Numbered from the stretch's first letter, positions 1-16,673 are shown. The stretch is DNA of 64,000 bases from Dirofilaria immitis (GCA_024305405.1 JAKNDB010000087.1:7628501-7692500), one strand, 5' to 3'. A program made the numbers and translations. The notes: generated by a model from the letters alone, not told the origin.

Positions 1-226
1 GTTAGTTTCATTTTTATTGCTGTAGAAAATTTTCGAGAATTATTCTGCCTCACTTATTTAGATAATCTTTCCTTATCGATTGTTACTTAATAATAACTAA
101 TTAAATGTGAACTAAACTTTATTTTAGACTCAGTTTACTGCATATTCTAAGACAAATCTTTATTTCCGCGTAAAAAAGAGATCCACCGTGGAAATATTAT
201 GATTAAAAAAAAATAGAAAATTTCAG

Positions 227-364
227 CTGCCTAATAAATCATTTTACAGACATATCTGCCGTCACTGTGGTGCCACCGGCAAATTCGCACATACAGAAAA
301 ATATTGCGACTCAGAAAAAAAGCGACGATATCAACGGATGAAGAATTTCACTCGAGTTGAATAG
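227..364 (+). CDS. nanos-type zinc finger protein, last exon (partial)
   Basis: The last 45 codons of a gene that enters from the left edge. The exon opens after a TTTCAG acceptor at 221-226 and ends in TAG at 362-364. It reads as the second CCHC knuckle of a Nanos zinc finger: ICRHCGATGKFAHTEKYC, with Cys-x2-Cys, His and Cys at the spacing of the family's C-P-x-C-G-A-x-G-x-x-A-H-T-x-x-Y-C motif. A short basic tail (KKRRYQRMKNF) follows. The first knuckle must lie in an upstream exon outside or at the edge of the window, because bases 1-220 look intronic. Nanos proteins bind RNA together with Pumilio to repress translation in germ cells. The assignment rests on this one motif. Which nematode nanos paralogue it is cannot be told. 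Confidence 0.8.
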   Translation: MPNKSFYRHICRHCGATGKFAHTEKYCDSEKKRRYQRMKNFTRVE

Positions 365-1389
365 ATATAATATCAGGTATATCTATCTACCTAACGCCAT
401 GCTGTGCTGTTAATGATGGCTTGCCTTGTCAGTTTGTTTTACAGTAGAGGCGTCTGATGTAATGCATTCATACTAGAGTTATTTGAATTCATAAGAGTCA
501 CGATGGAAAATTGGACAGAACATATTGGCTTCGAAAGGAAGGAATTCAGACAGAATATTTTAATTTTGAACGGATTTCAGCTTCCTTTAGCTTTCTTAAC
601 TTGATTAGATAAACTTAATGCACACTTTACAAAATGAGTTTACTGGTTATTACCATTGTTGTATCTGTAGCTATGAAATCATAAGTTTTTAATTTCACAT
701 GAAGTGAACAATGTTTATTCTTACCTTTTATACGTAAAATTTCACACTTTTTAATCTAAATGTTTATGTTTTAAAGTAATCATTTGTTCATTGTTGCTTA
801 TTTTCTTTGCTGTTTCTTTATAACGTGATTATTTGTAACTTCTTTTTCTAGCGAGATCGAGGTGATTTGACTGTTTAATACATTAATTTGATTTGAGAAA
901 AATGCCATCATGCTGTGGAAGTTACAGTCGGAAATATTCTAAGGAACTCTCTTTCTCTTTCCAGTTAATGGAAGTATATCAGAAAAGCAGGAAAATAAGT
1001 TATCATATTGCGACATTTTCTTTCCGGTGAGTGTTACGAGACACTCTCTTTTAAATTGGCTTTCACTTTTATATCATCTGGCTCTCAATTTTTAGAAATA
1101 TCAACAAAAAGCTATTCGAGATTATAAACAAGTGGGAGGAAGTACACAATATATAATTCCTCAACATTCCTAACTCCTCAGTGTTTTATCACATTCTTTT
1201 CCCTCGCATATGTGATTTAGCATTTATTTAAAATTGGATAATAATAAATAATAGAAAACTAGTGGCGAAGCAATGATATATATATAAATATTTATAAAGT
1301 TCAAAGATGAATGAAGATCAGTAGCTGGGAAGAATGGAGAAGTTATTGCTTAAAACGTTACAATTGCAACTGATAAATGAGGAAGTTTA
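365..1389. other. intergenic, convergent 3' flanks
   Basis: AT-rich sequence between the 3' end of the nanos-type gene (+) and the 3' end of TFIP11 (-). It must hold both 3' untranslated regions. I see no open frame with coding character. Confidence 0.6.
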
Positions 1390-4300
1390 TTAGCATATAC
1401 TTAATAAATGATCCAATCCGATTGGTGACCACTGCTGTGTTTCGATGTTGAAACCGAATATCACATTCCGATCAATGTAGATTGATACATTACCAAACCA
1501 GTAAACGGGTTTCCCTTCTCGGAATTTATTTAGCTGTGGCACGAACAAAATACCCGCTTCACGTGCTCGTAATTCCACTAGATCCTGGGAATGACGTAAT
1601 TTAAAGTTTGCAAAAGAGGCCAAGTAAAACTAAGTGCGGAAATCCCTTCAGAAAGTATCACTTCTTCCATACGTATTTATGTACTGGAACAAAATTTTTT
1701 GAGCAAGTTAAAAACGTTTAAAGGAGGAAAGTCATTTGGACAGATAGTGATACCTAAAACTATCCTCAAGTATTGCCGTTGCAAACAAGAGAATAAGAGG
1801 TATAAATTTCTATATGTGTACGTAGATACATCATGTGTATGCGTGGAAAACAGAGTGAAATCCGAACCTTGAAAGAAAGGTGAGGAGGTGGAGGTTGTAT
1901 TCTCGGTGGTGCAGGATTATACACTCCGGGGATGGTTCCGGAGGTGGTAGAGGTGGCTGTATTTCCTTTGTGAGATGAACACCTTGTTGAGCATGTTTCA
2001 TTGCAACAAGTCCACGCTTCAGTTGTTCTGAAATATTACATTGAAGAAAAAAGAAAATTAGTCAAAAGAACGCTTTTAAAATAATAGGATTTCTACCTTG
2101 TATAACAAGCAATGAGGAAATTTCAACAGGAAAACGACTTTTCCATTCATTGTACCATATTACTATCTCTTGAGGTACTACTCGTGGAGATTCCAACCAA
2201 ATGCACAACGTTTCGTACCACTGTAAAAATTTACTTCCACGATAGAAAAGAGTAATTTCCGAATAAAAGAGAGAAAGAGAGGGGAGAGAGAAAATCTTAA
2301 TTTAAAATCACAAAAATTACCTTTGGGAAGAAACTACGTACCAACATAGCGGCAATACCTTCTACGCCAATCAATTCAACCCAGTCCAGTGCAGCATAAA
2401 ATTCATCGTATCGCTAAAATCAAAAAATACAGTGAATAAAGAAATTTTCACTAACAAAAGCTGGAAATGTGAAAAATGAAACCATCAATGACAACGCACA
2501 TGATTTTTCGTGGGGTCGTATATCATCTCTTGCAAGCCCTTCTCAAGTTTGGGTATAATGTTCATTGCCAGAAAAGCAGACATAGTTGCAGATGCAAAAC
2601 AACCTTTCCATGGCCGAAGCATAGATAAAGCACTAAAATAATGGGCAAATTAAGTGCAACACAATTTTTATCGAATAGTTCGAACCCTAAGAACTATTAA
2701 ATTGAAACGAAATTTATCATTAAATAGTTCTAAATCTTGGATATAAATACATAACCTTCTATCTGTTGGATTCCATTCTTTCAATGCTTTGGCCAATTTT
2801 TGTCTAATCGGAGAGAAGATCGGCTGAAGTCGATCACCCATTACATCCAGCCATGGATGTAACCATGTGTGAATAGGTATGCGATCCGTTAGAGGATTCC
2901 ATTCATCTACTTGAGCAGCTATTCGTGGAATTATAATCTATAACAAGCACATTAAGAGATTATCAAACTTATTATAACCAAAAATCTAGAATAAGGGTAA
3001 AAGCGTTGATTGAATTCTTTGAATTCGGATGTTTTTACTATTCAAAATCAACTTGTTCTAAGAGATTTTCTCGCATCCATAAAGGTAATAAAGGTAGCCA
3101 TTTTTCAACGACATGCAGCATCGATTGTGGATCATCACGTGGATTCCACCGCAAAGCAGTTTTCCTCATCACTGGCATCCAGCCATCCCAAAGTAGTCGT
3201 TCAAACGGTGAAAGATTTTCTAAAATTCAATAGTGATTATAAAAGTGTAAATGGGAGGAAATGCTCTTTTTTTGTAAATAAAACTAAAAGTGAAAATTCG
3301 CTGTTTAATAAAATTAAAAAATCCATGCGATCGTGAAAATCATTAAACACATCAAATATATTTGAGCTGTTATTGTATGTTGTGACTATATTCAAAGCTT
3401 GCAGAATCACCTTTACTTTTAAAATATGTTGTAAAATAAGATACATCGCACCTAAACTTCTGGTAATATTAAATATATTATGTTGTTCTATTTCCAATAT
3501 TCTTTTCCACTCAGTCATCAGCGCGATACCGCAGGTCATTTGTTCGTGGTCAAAAGCATTCCACGTAAGGAAATAATACTGAATCTATAACTATCATTAA
3601 AATATCCATCAAATAAAACTTTCAAGAAACATTAACTGTGATCAAAATAGTCAAAATATTTACTTACTAATGGTAAAACGCATGCAACAGCTATTTCTTC
3701 CAATTTAAACAAATGATATTCCTCAAGATATTCTGCCTGTATTTTCTGAAATAATTCTCGGCACTCATCCAGCGTTATATTTCCTTCATCGCTTTTGGTT
3801 GAAAATCTGAAATAATCATAAATAAAACCAGGGAATTACAGGACTTTGAGAAAGGAGGATAAAAGAAGTATAGTACTCTTTCATATTTTTTCGGGAACTA
3901 TCTTTAGCATATTTTTGAGAAAGTAATATTGAAATATGTGTTGCGATGCAAACCTTTCCAATAAATCACTCAGTTCTTCCATTCTTTTTGTTCTTCGCAT
4001 TCTTTCCACAAAGCAGCCTGTATTTGCACGCTATCATTTTCGAGAGCTGCTGTTTGATCCTATAAAAATCAATCATTAATTTCTATATTCAATGATTACT
4101 TATTAATTGTCCAGTTACTAACTACTGCAACATCTACTTTAACTCAAACTAACGGAGCTAGCAGATAACACAGAATGTATCACTAGGAAAGTCAAGAAAT
4201 CTGAGATTACGTTACGACGACGAACCACAAACTATTTCGTACTCTTAGAAAGCGAATTTGACGATCATTCTGGCGTATTGTTTCTTCAGTTTCATTGATT

Positions 4301-6316
4301 AATAAGTTCAAATTATGCATCAATTCCGGTACGTCAAATGCAAGACGTTCTGATTGTGCTTCTGCTACTGCTCTGAAATAAATTTTTTCTATAATCTTAC
4401 AAAATAATAAGAGTTATAATAAATCTCAATCAGTACCTGGTTTTAGCTGCGTAAGCATCATAACCAGAATAAATTTTTGTTCCTTGCCTGTCATATCGAT
4501 AACCTGTGAAAGAAATAGTTGTGATAAAAATTTGCCATAAAAAGAAATTTTATTTAAATGATAAATCAATAGTAGTGGTAATGATTAAATTTTAAAAAAG
4601 ATTTGAGGCAATAAACCTCTTCTTAATACTTCAGTGCAGCACATTGCATCGAATCGCACTGCGAGATCAATTTTTGCAGCTTCGTCTTGTACAAGAAATA
4701 TTGGATAGACTTGTTAGAAATTATAAATTAAAAAGTCGAAGCTAACAAATCAATTCCAAAATAAACAGTACTTCGGAAGTTCATAGAGAGACATTTTCCT
4801 AGAAAGTTATACTTATGTAGGAATACGAAGGAATGCATATGAGCATAATTGAAGAGACCTTTGCTGAAGTACCACCAGCAATAAATATGAAAAGAAACCA
4901 CACTAAACTATACTTTCACACTAGTACTTTCACTGCTGAGTCGTTGTTTGAGTGGTCCACTTTCGGCAATAACTTCATCAATCGTTTTATATTGATATTT
5001 CACACTTTTTTTGAACCAGTTTTTTCCAGTTTCCTCTTCTCGTTGGTTCTTCGTTTTTTCATCGTCTTTACTGCTATCTATTCTTTTTGTGTCTCTCCGG
5101 CTGATTCTGAAAAAAATAAATTATATTATTGCAATATCATTAATATCCAAACTAATTTCGGCAGTTGAAAAACTTAAAAAGTTCCAACTTTCTTGTCCTC
5201 TCAATTCAAGAGTGAGAATTTGCACAAACCTCCAAAATTCGGTCCCTTAGATTCTCTCCCATAAGCTCCTACAGCTGCTCTTCCTGGTCGAAGAACCGCT
5301 TGGATGGGTTCCACAATACCCTGTTTATTTGCACCCAGTCCTTGGCCTGGCACATAACCCATTTTCCGCATCATTTTCATAATCACATCAGATTTGGAAT
5401 GCTTAGCCCAATCTGCGAATTTATCAGGATCCACTACGCTATGCGTTGACCTAAAAACATATTTCTGTTTAGATTTGCTACTTGATATTAACAATTTAAA
5501 CACTTCATAAAGCGTGTTGAGAACTTACGATAAACGAAGTCCGGCGAAAACATTTGCACCAGGCTGCCGACGAGATGGCCACCGTGGCTTTGCCACAGAA
5601 ACTGGTTCTTCATCCACTACATCATCATCATCATCATCTTTATTCTGTAATTATGGTACAAGTCTCGTACAAACCGTAGACTCTTACTGACTACTGTCTT
5701 CACCGCTATCGCCAAACATTGAACAATCACAAAAAATGAAGATGAAAATGAACAAACCTCTTTTTCAATTGTATTACCATGTTTTATACCACCACTGACA
5801 AATGTCACTGGCGCAGAATAATTTTTACTCTGCTTTTTTGAGCTTTTCGAACCGAAACCGGCATGCACATCTTCATTATCACTTTCCTCACGATCTGCCC
5901 AAATACCTGAAAAGTAACTAATAAGTCAGAATATAAAAAGAAGTACTGAAGGAATAAACTATGTATGTACGCAAAAAGAAATTATGAAAAATATAAATAA
6001 ACTATGACGTACGCAAAAAAGAAATTATGAAAAATATAAGTACAAGTTTCATGAAATTGCTGAAAAATTGCCGAAAAGACAATACAGTAATTCCTTTAAA
6101 ACCTTAAGAAGGGTATTAAGTTGATCATATAAGAAAAAAGGAAAAAATTCCTCGTTCTTTACGTACTGAACCCAAAAAAGAATAATGAATGAAAATGTAA
6201 CCGTATAGTTGTTGATTCTTTGATAATCCACGACGATATCCCGGATTTAATGCATATTCCAGATCCCGTTCATTGATATCAAAACTTTCCATTCCATCAT
6301 CACCTTCCATGTCCAT
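1390..6316 (-). CDS. stip-1: TFIP11/STIP spliceosome disassembly factor (G-patch protein)
   Basis: Tuftelin-interacting protein 11, the G-patch partner of the helicase DHX15/Prp43 that takes apart the intron-lariat spliceosome in the nucleus. Exons: 6316-6202, 5906-5758, 5644-5529, 5450-5230, 5106-4914, 4503-4437, 4372-4243, 4059-3954, 3806-3668, 3578-3452, 3219-3053, 2937-2756, 2632-2500, 2413-2321, 2220-2097, 2027-1868, 1629-1390. The start ATG opens an acidic N-terminus. The G-patch (MGYVPGQGLGANKQGIVEP) is in exon 4. VIDMTGKEQK, the LTLDEC-like segment and the tryptophan-rich GCFC-type region (WNPLTDRIPIHTWLHPWL) follow in family order. The C-terminus (EGKPVYWFGNVSIYIDR) matches the conserved end of TFIP11. 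Four exons need one added base: in T5 at 5084-5088, T5 at 4474-4478, T5 at 3985-3989, and T3 near 1967. Without these the frame stops early. I take them as assembly errors because the conserved sequence resumes at once. Confidence 0.93.
5953..6040. repeat. tandem duplication of about 43 bp in TFIP11 intron 1
   Basis: Two nearly identical copies in direct succession, each running from AAACTATG through GTACGCAAAAA to GAAATTATGAAAAATATAA. They differ by a few bases and by one A in the run. The repeat lies wholly inside the first intron and has no obvious function. Confidence 0.85.
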
Positions 6317-8367
6317 CTTCCTCAGTCAACAGCTTTTCTAATTAATAAAACAGTACATCGAAATTTTACACTTCTCACTGAAGAGAATCAAATGATTTCA
6401 CATGGCCCCACTATGAAATTTAATTTCTCAAATGTAATCCATCAATGAACTTTATGTGATAGTTACAGAAAAAAGTAGAAATAAAGAAAGGATTTGTTTA
6501 TTATATTTTTTATTCTGAATTTCTGTAAGGAAAAAACAAAGAAAAATATGAAGAATAAGTTCAAATAAAATATGCTCATGGTATGCTGATCATGAATGTA
6601 CGATGATCTAATCGAAGTGATTACAGGTGTATTTTAACCGTTGGACAGGAGAAGCGAAAATTACATTAATACATAGGTGAAATATACGACGACGAATCAT
6701 GAATTAAAGTGATACGAATTAATTAAATTACAGTTTAGATAATTGATTACATCCCTTAATGGATGCTGTGATGAACATTTTTTTAATACCATTGTCGTTG
6801 TATGTCACCTTAGCCAACTTGGCCAATGAATAATATTATTACGATTCTTTATAACGATCTAATGATAGCAATCTTTGCAAGTATTTTTGTATTGAAAAGC
6901 TTCCTTGGATTAATAGTGTTTTGTGCAATAAACATTTAAGAATTTTAGTGGTTTAATTTTCAAAAAATTTACAAAATCCGAATTTATAAACATACACATG
7001 GCACACATATCTGAACTATTACAATACTGTACTTAACCACAAATAAAAATCACAGTGAATGCTTTTTAAAGCTGAAATATTAATTAATAAGATGATTGAT
7101 CAACTTAGCAACATATTGTTGCACACTGCAGAATTCAAATCCATTCATTCCCCACATTGAAAAGATAAATTAGAGATAAGTAAAAACTTCAGCAGTTGTG
7201 AAATCAATGAGAGGAGTTCCTGGATTCAACTTCTGATGATTTAATTTGGATGACAACGGCACAGCACCAAAGTTACATAATTTCTCCTCTCACTACGTTT
7301 CCAATCCTTTCTTTTAATTTGGCTAAATCATAATTGGCAGTCCAAAATAATATGGAGTAAGACGAAGGGTTCTTAAAAGTATGAAACGATAAAAGTGGAA
7401 ATTTAAAAATATTTGATAGAATTGATAATAAAGAAAGTATTAAAGTACACTGAGTAGGTCCTATCTGATTGGGATGGATTAAAAGATAAGAGAAAGTGGA
7501 AAAGAAAGATAGCATAAAATGGAAACAATTTGAAATTTGAATAAATTTTGGTTTGAGAAGCATTTCTCCGGACAGCATCAAACAAGTTGACTGAAATGGA
7601 TTGAATTAGTTTCCTCTTAAATAAGCTGCTCGAATATTTTATATAGATATAGGTGAAAGATAAAGCGCCGATCAAAGATTGCTGTATCCAGAAGCTATGA
7701 TTACTCAATATTTCTTTACCAATTATTCTTTTTCCGTAAATGAAATAAAATAATAAATGATGATAAATCAACCTAAGTTTGTCACCTTTCTTGTGGATAT
7801 GGCGCTACTATAAAATAACTTTAAGCCACTAATTAAAATATCGATTTTCGGATACTATCAAAATCAGAATTACTTACCATTTCTGCTTCTTAAATTTTTC
7901 ATTAATTGAAATTTTTATTTTATCGAGAAATTGCCGAGAAAATGAACTTAGATAAAAACTCCAAATTGCCATTTGAATAAATGATAATCCGGTACTATGA
8001 TTTTTGGGAAAATATTCTATATGACTAGAATTAGAAATGAATTACCTAGAGGCGAGACTAGAACTAAAAATTGAAGCCAGTAGGCGAGAAATGAATAGAA
8101 ATAGCACATCTCAACTACTGCTAGCGCCAGTTCGTTGAGTTAAAATAAAAAATATTAAAAACATCGAATTAATTAATTAATTAACTTTCGTCAATACAGG
8201 ATTCAGTGACTGCAAAGACTATACTCACTCGTAGAGTAGAATTTCTATCTTCTTTCATAATTGACCCCGTAAATAAACTCCATGGACCTTCCTTATGACT
8301 TAAACAATGTTAATGATAAACAAATATAGCGAAATATTCTGTCTGGAAAGAAAGATTGAAAAATCGG
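6317..8367. other. intergenic between TFIP11 and rab-3
   Basis: About 2 kb of AT-rich DNA. It holds the upstream region of TFIP11 (right of 6316) and the 3' flank of rab-3 (left of 8368). Several short open frames occur, but none shows conserved motifs or consistent splice sites, so I call no gene. Confidence 0.6.
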
Positions 8368-10188
8368 TTAGCAGTTACACTGTGACGACGGTGGCTTCTG
8401 CGTGCTCGGTGCATCTAATCGTTGTCCTTTGGGATGCGCTGCCGCGGGATCTGAATCCAATGATTCCGCCATTTTGTCACATATTATTTCTACCAATTTT
8501 TCAAATACTGCTTTGACGTTTATATTCTCCTTAGCTGATGTCTCGAAAAATTCTAAGCCTAAAATAAATTAGGAATCAATATGAGCGAAGACTTATAATA
8601 AGACTATTAAGACATGCATGACATGACAATGGAAGCATTTGCATTACCATGACAACCTATTTGTCATCAGAGATAAAAGCGAAAAGGAATAGATTAGTGA
8701 GTTATGGAAAATTGGATTTTCTTGGATAAGTGGAGGAAATATGAGATGATACCAAGTTGATCGGCTAATTGTCTACCCCGTTCACACGATACCACTCGTT
8801 CATCGTCCATGTCGCATTTATTACCAACTAGCACTACTTGCGCATTTTCCCATGAATATGTCTTGATTTGTGTGCACCTTAATTCATCGTGTGTAATTAA
8901 TTATCTCTATTTCATCGATTGACTGCTAAAGTTGCTGATGGGAATCCTTTTCTTCTTCATTAGAAATCTTCATTGCACATCAATGAAGATTTCATCTTCA
9001 CGCTTCATAAGTGACTCCAATCGTTGAGTCACCGAACAATTAAGTGTTCAAAAAAATGGGATTATTTACCCAAATTTATAAATATTTTTAAAATGAACAT
9101 TGATCCTCAAGTTCTCTTCAAATTTGTAATGAGAATTACCGAGAAATTTAATCCAACGTTCTGGCAATTTTGCAAAACGTATATCTAAGCCATAGCAATT
9201 TCACAATAAATGTACTAACAGTATGAAAGCAGGAATCAAATGAGAAGTAATTTTAGATGTGCGACGAATTATCTTCTAACAATATAAGAAATAATTTACC
9301 ACAGTAGTGAAAAATGGATTACTTTCTTTGAAATCATATAGTACCTACTGATTGATCGCTGAAGCAATGACTTTATTTATTTTCAGGTTATACCTATTTT
9401 GTTGAAGAAAGGAAAAAAACAAAAGATGTAAGTGTTGACAAGAAGTTACAAACTGAAAACAGACCAATCTTGAACACTGTTAAATGATTCTTCATTAGTA
9501 ATGTCATACATAAGGATGAAACCCATTGCTCCACGATAATATGCAGTTGTTATGGTCCGATACCGTTCTTGTCCTGCAGTGTCCTGCAAATTTAACAGCA
9601 ATAATAAATAATGGGATAATGATTGTTCAGAATTGAGAAAACTTATTTAGTCATAAATACTTCTAGTTTCTATAAAATATTCTTTTTCCAATGACATACG
9701 AAGTACACTGATCAAGAAACAAATAATTCATTACTGGTATTTTCTTTATTCGAGGAACTTGACAATTCGTGAAGGAGAACTTTCTAGAAGATGTTAAAAT
9801 TTGCAATTCCTAAAATAGTTTATTAGAAGTCTTTTAAGTTCTCAGCCAAAGTGTTGCAATATTAGTTAATTTATGCGAAGTAATCTAATATTTAATTTGC
9901 TGTAATCTAAGAGTTCCGTTCCAGGTCAAATTCTGAAACAAATATAATTTTTACTTACCCATATTTGCAATTTAACACGTTTATCTCCTCTAAACACAGT
10001 TTTCACTTTGAAATCAATGCCAACTGTTGAGACGAATGCAGACGTAAATGAATCATCACAGTATCGAAATAAAATGAAGTCTTTCCCACTGATGAATTAC
10101 CAATAATTAGTAATTTAAACATATAATCAAAATTCTGATCTGTTCCAGCTGGGGCATTTACAGTACCACCTGTACCAGGAGCTGCCAT
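8368..10188 (-). CDS. rab-3: Rab3 small GTPase
   Basis: Synaptic-vesicle Rab GTPase that cycles on and off vesicle membranes and regulates exocytosis. Exons: 10188-9959, 9583-9465, 8877-8753, 8558-8368. Visible motifs: [20 protein letters not shown] with the P-loop GNSSVGKT, switch [11 protein letters not shown], switch [13 protein letters not shown], the guanine motif GNKCDMDDE and [24 protein letters not shown] and DERVV are Rab3 signatures. The protein ends in CNC, a CxC geranylgeranylation site like that of other Rab3 proteins. Exon 1 needs one added base at A4 10071-10074; without it the frame leaves Rab right after GKTSF. The ATG at 10186-10188 is the only sensible start. The gene diverges from rpt-1 across a 3.2-kb gap, long enough to hold neuronal control elements or further 5' exons. 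Confidence 0.95.
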
Positions 10189-11449
10189 CGTCTAAAATTA
10201 TGATCTAAAATGCAAAAAAGAAAAAAAAATGATGCACCATATCAATGAGAAATATTGATGAGATATGAATCGAGAATGTAGTAAATAAGATTTAAGTAAT
10301 TATCTTTCCTGCTACTACGAATGATACTTTCTTAACCATAATTGACTACAACTCACTCATATTCAACAAAAATTATAAGTTACTATTTCTTTTTATTTAT
10401 TTTATAGACGACATCGATAAATAAACTATTAGCAGTTATGAATGAAAGTGAATGTGAGATCTCATTGGTTCAAAGAATTGAAATTTCTAGAGAAGAAGTT
10501 TTGCTTGATTTCAATATTTTATAAATACCAAACCTCACAAATAACAAACTATTATGCATTTCCAGTAGAAATGAAGTTGTTTTTGTAAAGAATATGAATG
10601 GAAGAGACAAAGAAAGAATGAAAAAGCCTGCAACGTGGAAATAGTCTTCCGAGCCTGAAATAAACATCGTCCTCTGCCATAACCAGTGCTAACAGCTGTG
10701 CAAAAATATTCAATACACAGGAGAATATTAGGATGTTGAGCTTATGAGCTAAATAACTACTGAAATTAGATAAATTCTAAAATGAATCAATTTAGAAAAT
10801 ATATATAAACTTTTTACAAATACATATAAAGCTATCATAACTTTTAATAGAAAATTTTGCAATCTTTTATTAAAAAGCAACGAATAAAAACCTTGTAAAA
10901 AAGTCTGAATCTGAAAAATTAATGTTTTATGCTTCCAACTCCATAGAACATCTCTTTCTAACTTCCTTAGAAAACAGACTGAAAAATGTTTACCTAACAA
11001 CTGATTGTTTAAAATCTAGAATCTTAATTTCCCGAGATACGCAATTTATTTTGTTCTGACATCATGAATCTCAGTTTTTTCGTCTTATTACTAAGCAAGA
11101 AAAAATTATTTGATCTTTCCTAACTCTCCTAGCATTTTCTAATCAAAAATATCTCAAATTAAATGCATTAAATTGAAATAATAAAGCAGATATTAGGACA
11201 AGATTGTAAGATATGAGACTGTATTTTTTGCTGTGTCAGATATTTTGTCAGAAAGATTCCTAAAATTCTCGCATGAATATAAGATGATGATTATTATTGT
11301 AAAAACCGCGGCCTAAAAGTTCTATTCATTTCTGACAGAAGCAATGAATAAGTGATGGCTTTTCTTTTTTCTGTTTAAAAAATGCCAAAAATAGCGAAGT
11401 ATTAATTATAGTTTTAATTAGTAAAAGAAGCAATGTACAAATTCTTTTC

Positions 11450-11830
11450 TTACCAACTATCGCTTGAAATCCATAAAATGATGCCATAAAATAATCTTAG
11501 AAATGCAAAATGAACATTCCATAACTGGATTTAAATATTTAATACCATAACTGGATTTAAATATTTAATACCATAACGGAATAGGATAGAATAGAATAGA
11601 AATGCAACGTTTTTCTTGTTTTGTTTTTTGTTTTTCCACATTGAAAATTTTGAAAGAGAGAAGGAAGGCGACAAAAATATGAAAAACGTTACACCCCTAC
11701 TCTATTCCTATGCATTAACTATTAAATCCTAAGCCTATGTCTCAGTTATGTTCATTTTGCATTCCAAGATTATTTTATGACATCATTTTATATCAAGTAT
11801 GGTTTGCCAAAAAAGAAGCTAGAGATATAA
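11450..11830. mobile_element. imperfect inverted repeat, MITE-like
   Basis: The segment around 11470-11520 (AAAATGATGCCATAAAATAA, then ATGCAAAATGAACAT) recurs as its reverse complement around 11750-11795 with few mismatches over about 45 bp. Weaker similarity extends outward on both sides. The arms flank about 230 bp. The left arm runs into a 26-bp tandem repeat. No open frame lies between the arms. A non-autonomous transposon or an expressed hairpin would both fit. I could not identify target-site duplications. Confidence 0.6.
11519..11577. repeat. 26-bp tandem repeat, 2.3 copies
   Basis: A unit beginning CCATAACTGGATTTAAATAT is present twice without change, followed by a third partial copy (CCATAAC). 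It sits at the inner edge of the left arm of the inverted repeat. Confidence 0.9.
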
Positions 11831-13419
11831 TGAATCATGTATTGAGATATAATTTTCAATACTAACATGATAAAACAAGATCCATTAGAAGATCCATCCA
11901 TAAGAATCACTACAACTTGCAGTAAGAAAAAAAAGATGATGAAATGACTTAAACATGAGAATTATAAATTAAAATCATTTAAATAATAAAATACTGATAC
12001 TATACTGAAATTTCAGTATTTTGTGGTGATTCCGAAGTTGCTTTCAATAAATGTAAAATAGCTCTGTGATGAATAAAATTAATGGATCAGATAATGAAAG
12101 AAATGCCAAAGGAATGAATAAGAAGAAGATATTAAGGAATATGGAACAAAGAATTTTTCTCAAATTATTATTGCTTAGGGAAATCTCTACAATTGATTGG
12201 GACGGAAAGCGGCGACCATCGTTTTACTGCTTATACACGAAGTGTTGCGGAAAGAATAACACAGAGTGAAGAGATCATTGCGGAAATCAGTGAAATTCAA
12301 AACTATTGTATGAGATATAAAAAAAATAAGAGTATAAATAAGCTTAAAGGATTGCAGCATATATGGGATGAGAGAAAGAAAGACTGGGAAGGATTCATGA
12401 AATATTTTATCATCTGAAAGAGAAGATGAAGGAAGCAAGCAACTCTCCTTCTCATTTGGTACATTCATAGAATCGATTTTCAGTTTACATTTCCGTCAGA
12501 ATGGAAGGCTTTTTGAGGCCTATATAAATTGCAGTGACTCATAGCAGATCATAAAGTGGAAAGGAGTGATATTCGTCTTTTTTCCTTCCTATTCTCATTG
12601 CCTCCCTCACTTTTATTCGCAAACATTGACCAAAGCAAAGGATATGTGAGCATGAATGCAGGCCTAGCTAAGCTGTGTCTCTCCAATTGCATTTTTCCAA
12701 TCTCATCTATTTCACATTTCCTCTCATTGCACTCAGTAAACACTATGCATGTAAAGTGCAAGCATTGCTGGCAATATTCATGAAAAGATTCAAGACAGCT
12801 CTTCAGGGATTCACTCAATTAATTGACTTTTTAACATACATCCGAAGAAAACATCGAAAAGAAAAGGAGCAATAGCCATAGACACCAATTATATTACTAT
12901 TGGATACTGTATCTTTATATTTTCATTACTACTGTCGGATACCGTATCTTCATTTTTCTTTTCATTTCACTAGTATTGCAGTAATATGTAGCACTGTTCC
13001 ACTTGGAATATGTTTGGGAATACCTGAACTTTCATTAAATTAGTCAAAAATTGACCTCGGTAGAAGTTTTCCTCTTGATTTCGCAGAAGCATTGGCTATG
13101 TATGACGAAATGAATAACGTCATGCCTGACGCAATAGCCCATGTGATGTATGGTAAATTAATATCACCAGTATCTACCCTTGACTAGCATATCAAACCAT
13201 CGAGCTCATGCTGTACTCACATTTGTTTATAAAATACTACGTCTCTTTTGACCTTCAAGCCAGCTCATAGTATGATTTGGTATTTTACGTCGCGGGCAGA
13301 AGTGGAAGTTAGAGTGGTCGCAAGCGCCGAAAAATGGGGTGTCAATCTTATCAATCAGTGATTCATGGTGATTCACGTTTCTCTTGATGAGGAATTAGTT
13401 TTAGGTGCAGTTACTCGAG

Positions 13420-16509
<3,090 letters not shown>

Positions 16510-16667
16510 TGAGGTCTTTCTTGAATGCTAGACTATGATAACTTTTGATAAAATTTTGGAAATATTTATATAAATAAGCCGTTTGGTTTGGATGAATTTG
16601 AATAACTTTTGGAATGAAAACAAGAATTTTAATGTTTTCGTGAAAACGTTACAAAAGTTTTTTTCTA

Positions 16668-16673
16668 AATAAA
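16668..16673 (+). terminator. poly(A) signal of rpt-1
   Basis: AATAAA, 159 bases after the corrected rpt-1 stop codon, in AT-rich 3' flank. It is the best placed hexamer for this gene. Confidence 0.5.

Larger units (their letters stand above)
10189..13419. other. 3.2-kb divergent intergenic region, rab-3 / rpt-1
   Basis: Lies between the start codons of rab-3 (-) and rpt-1 (+). It contains an inverted-repeat element near 11450-11830. Short open frames at 12066-12875 on both strands overlap one another, match nothing I know and lack clear splice structure. Just before the rpt-1 start, TTTTAGGTGCAG at about 13399-13410 could act as a cis or trans splice acceptor. Promoters for both genes should be here, but I cannot place them. 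Confidence 0.6.

Noticed and set aside
3985..3989. Programmed -1 ribosomal frameshifting at CAAAAAG in TFIP11
   Set aside because: The run and frame change would suit slippage, and the same heptamer occurs at 5084. But identical deficits appear in many unrelated genes and also right at splice donors, so a base-calling error explains all of them.
4614..4690. Open block in a TFIP11 intron on the minus strand, reading KIDLAVRFDAMCCTEVLRR
   Set aside because: It can be joined to the next exon only in the wrong frame. With the homopolymer correction, the exon at 4503-4437 follows directly from the one at 4914 and gives the conserved VKVIDMTG. TFIP11 has no such insert.
8307..8516. Plus-strand open frame of 69 codons
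   Set aside because: It lies opposite the last exon of rab-3, which is clearly the coding strand.
12066..12875. Several overlapping open frames on both strands
   Set aside because: They overlap one another, lack motifs and splice context, and look like chance frames in an intergenic region.
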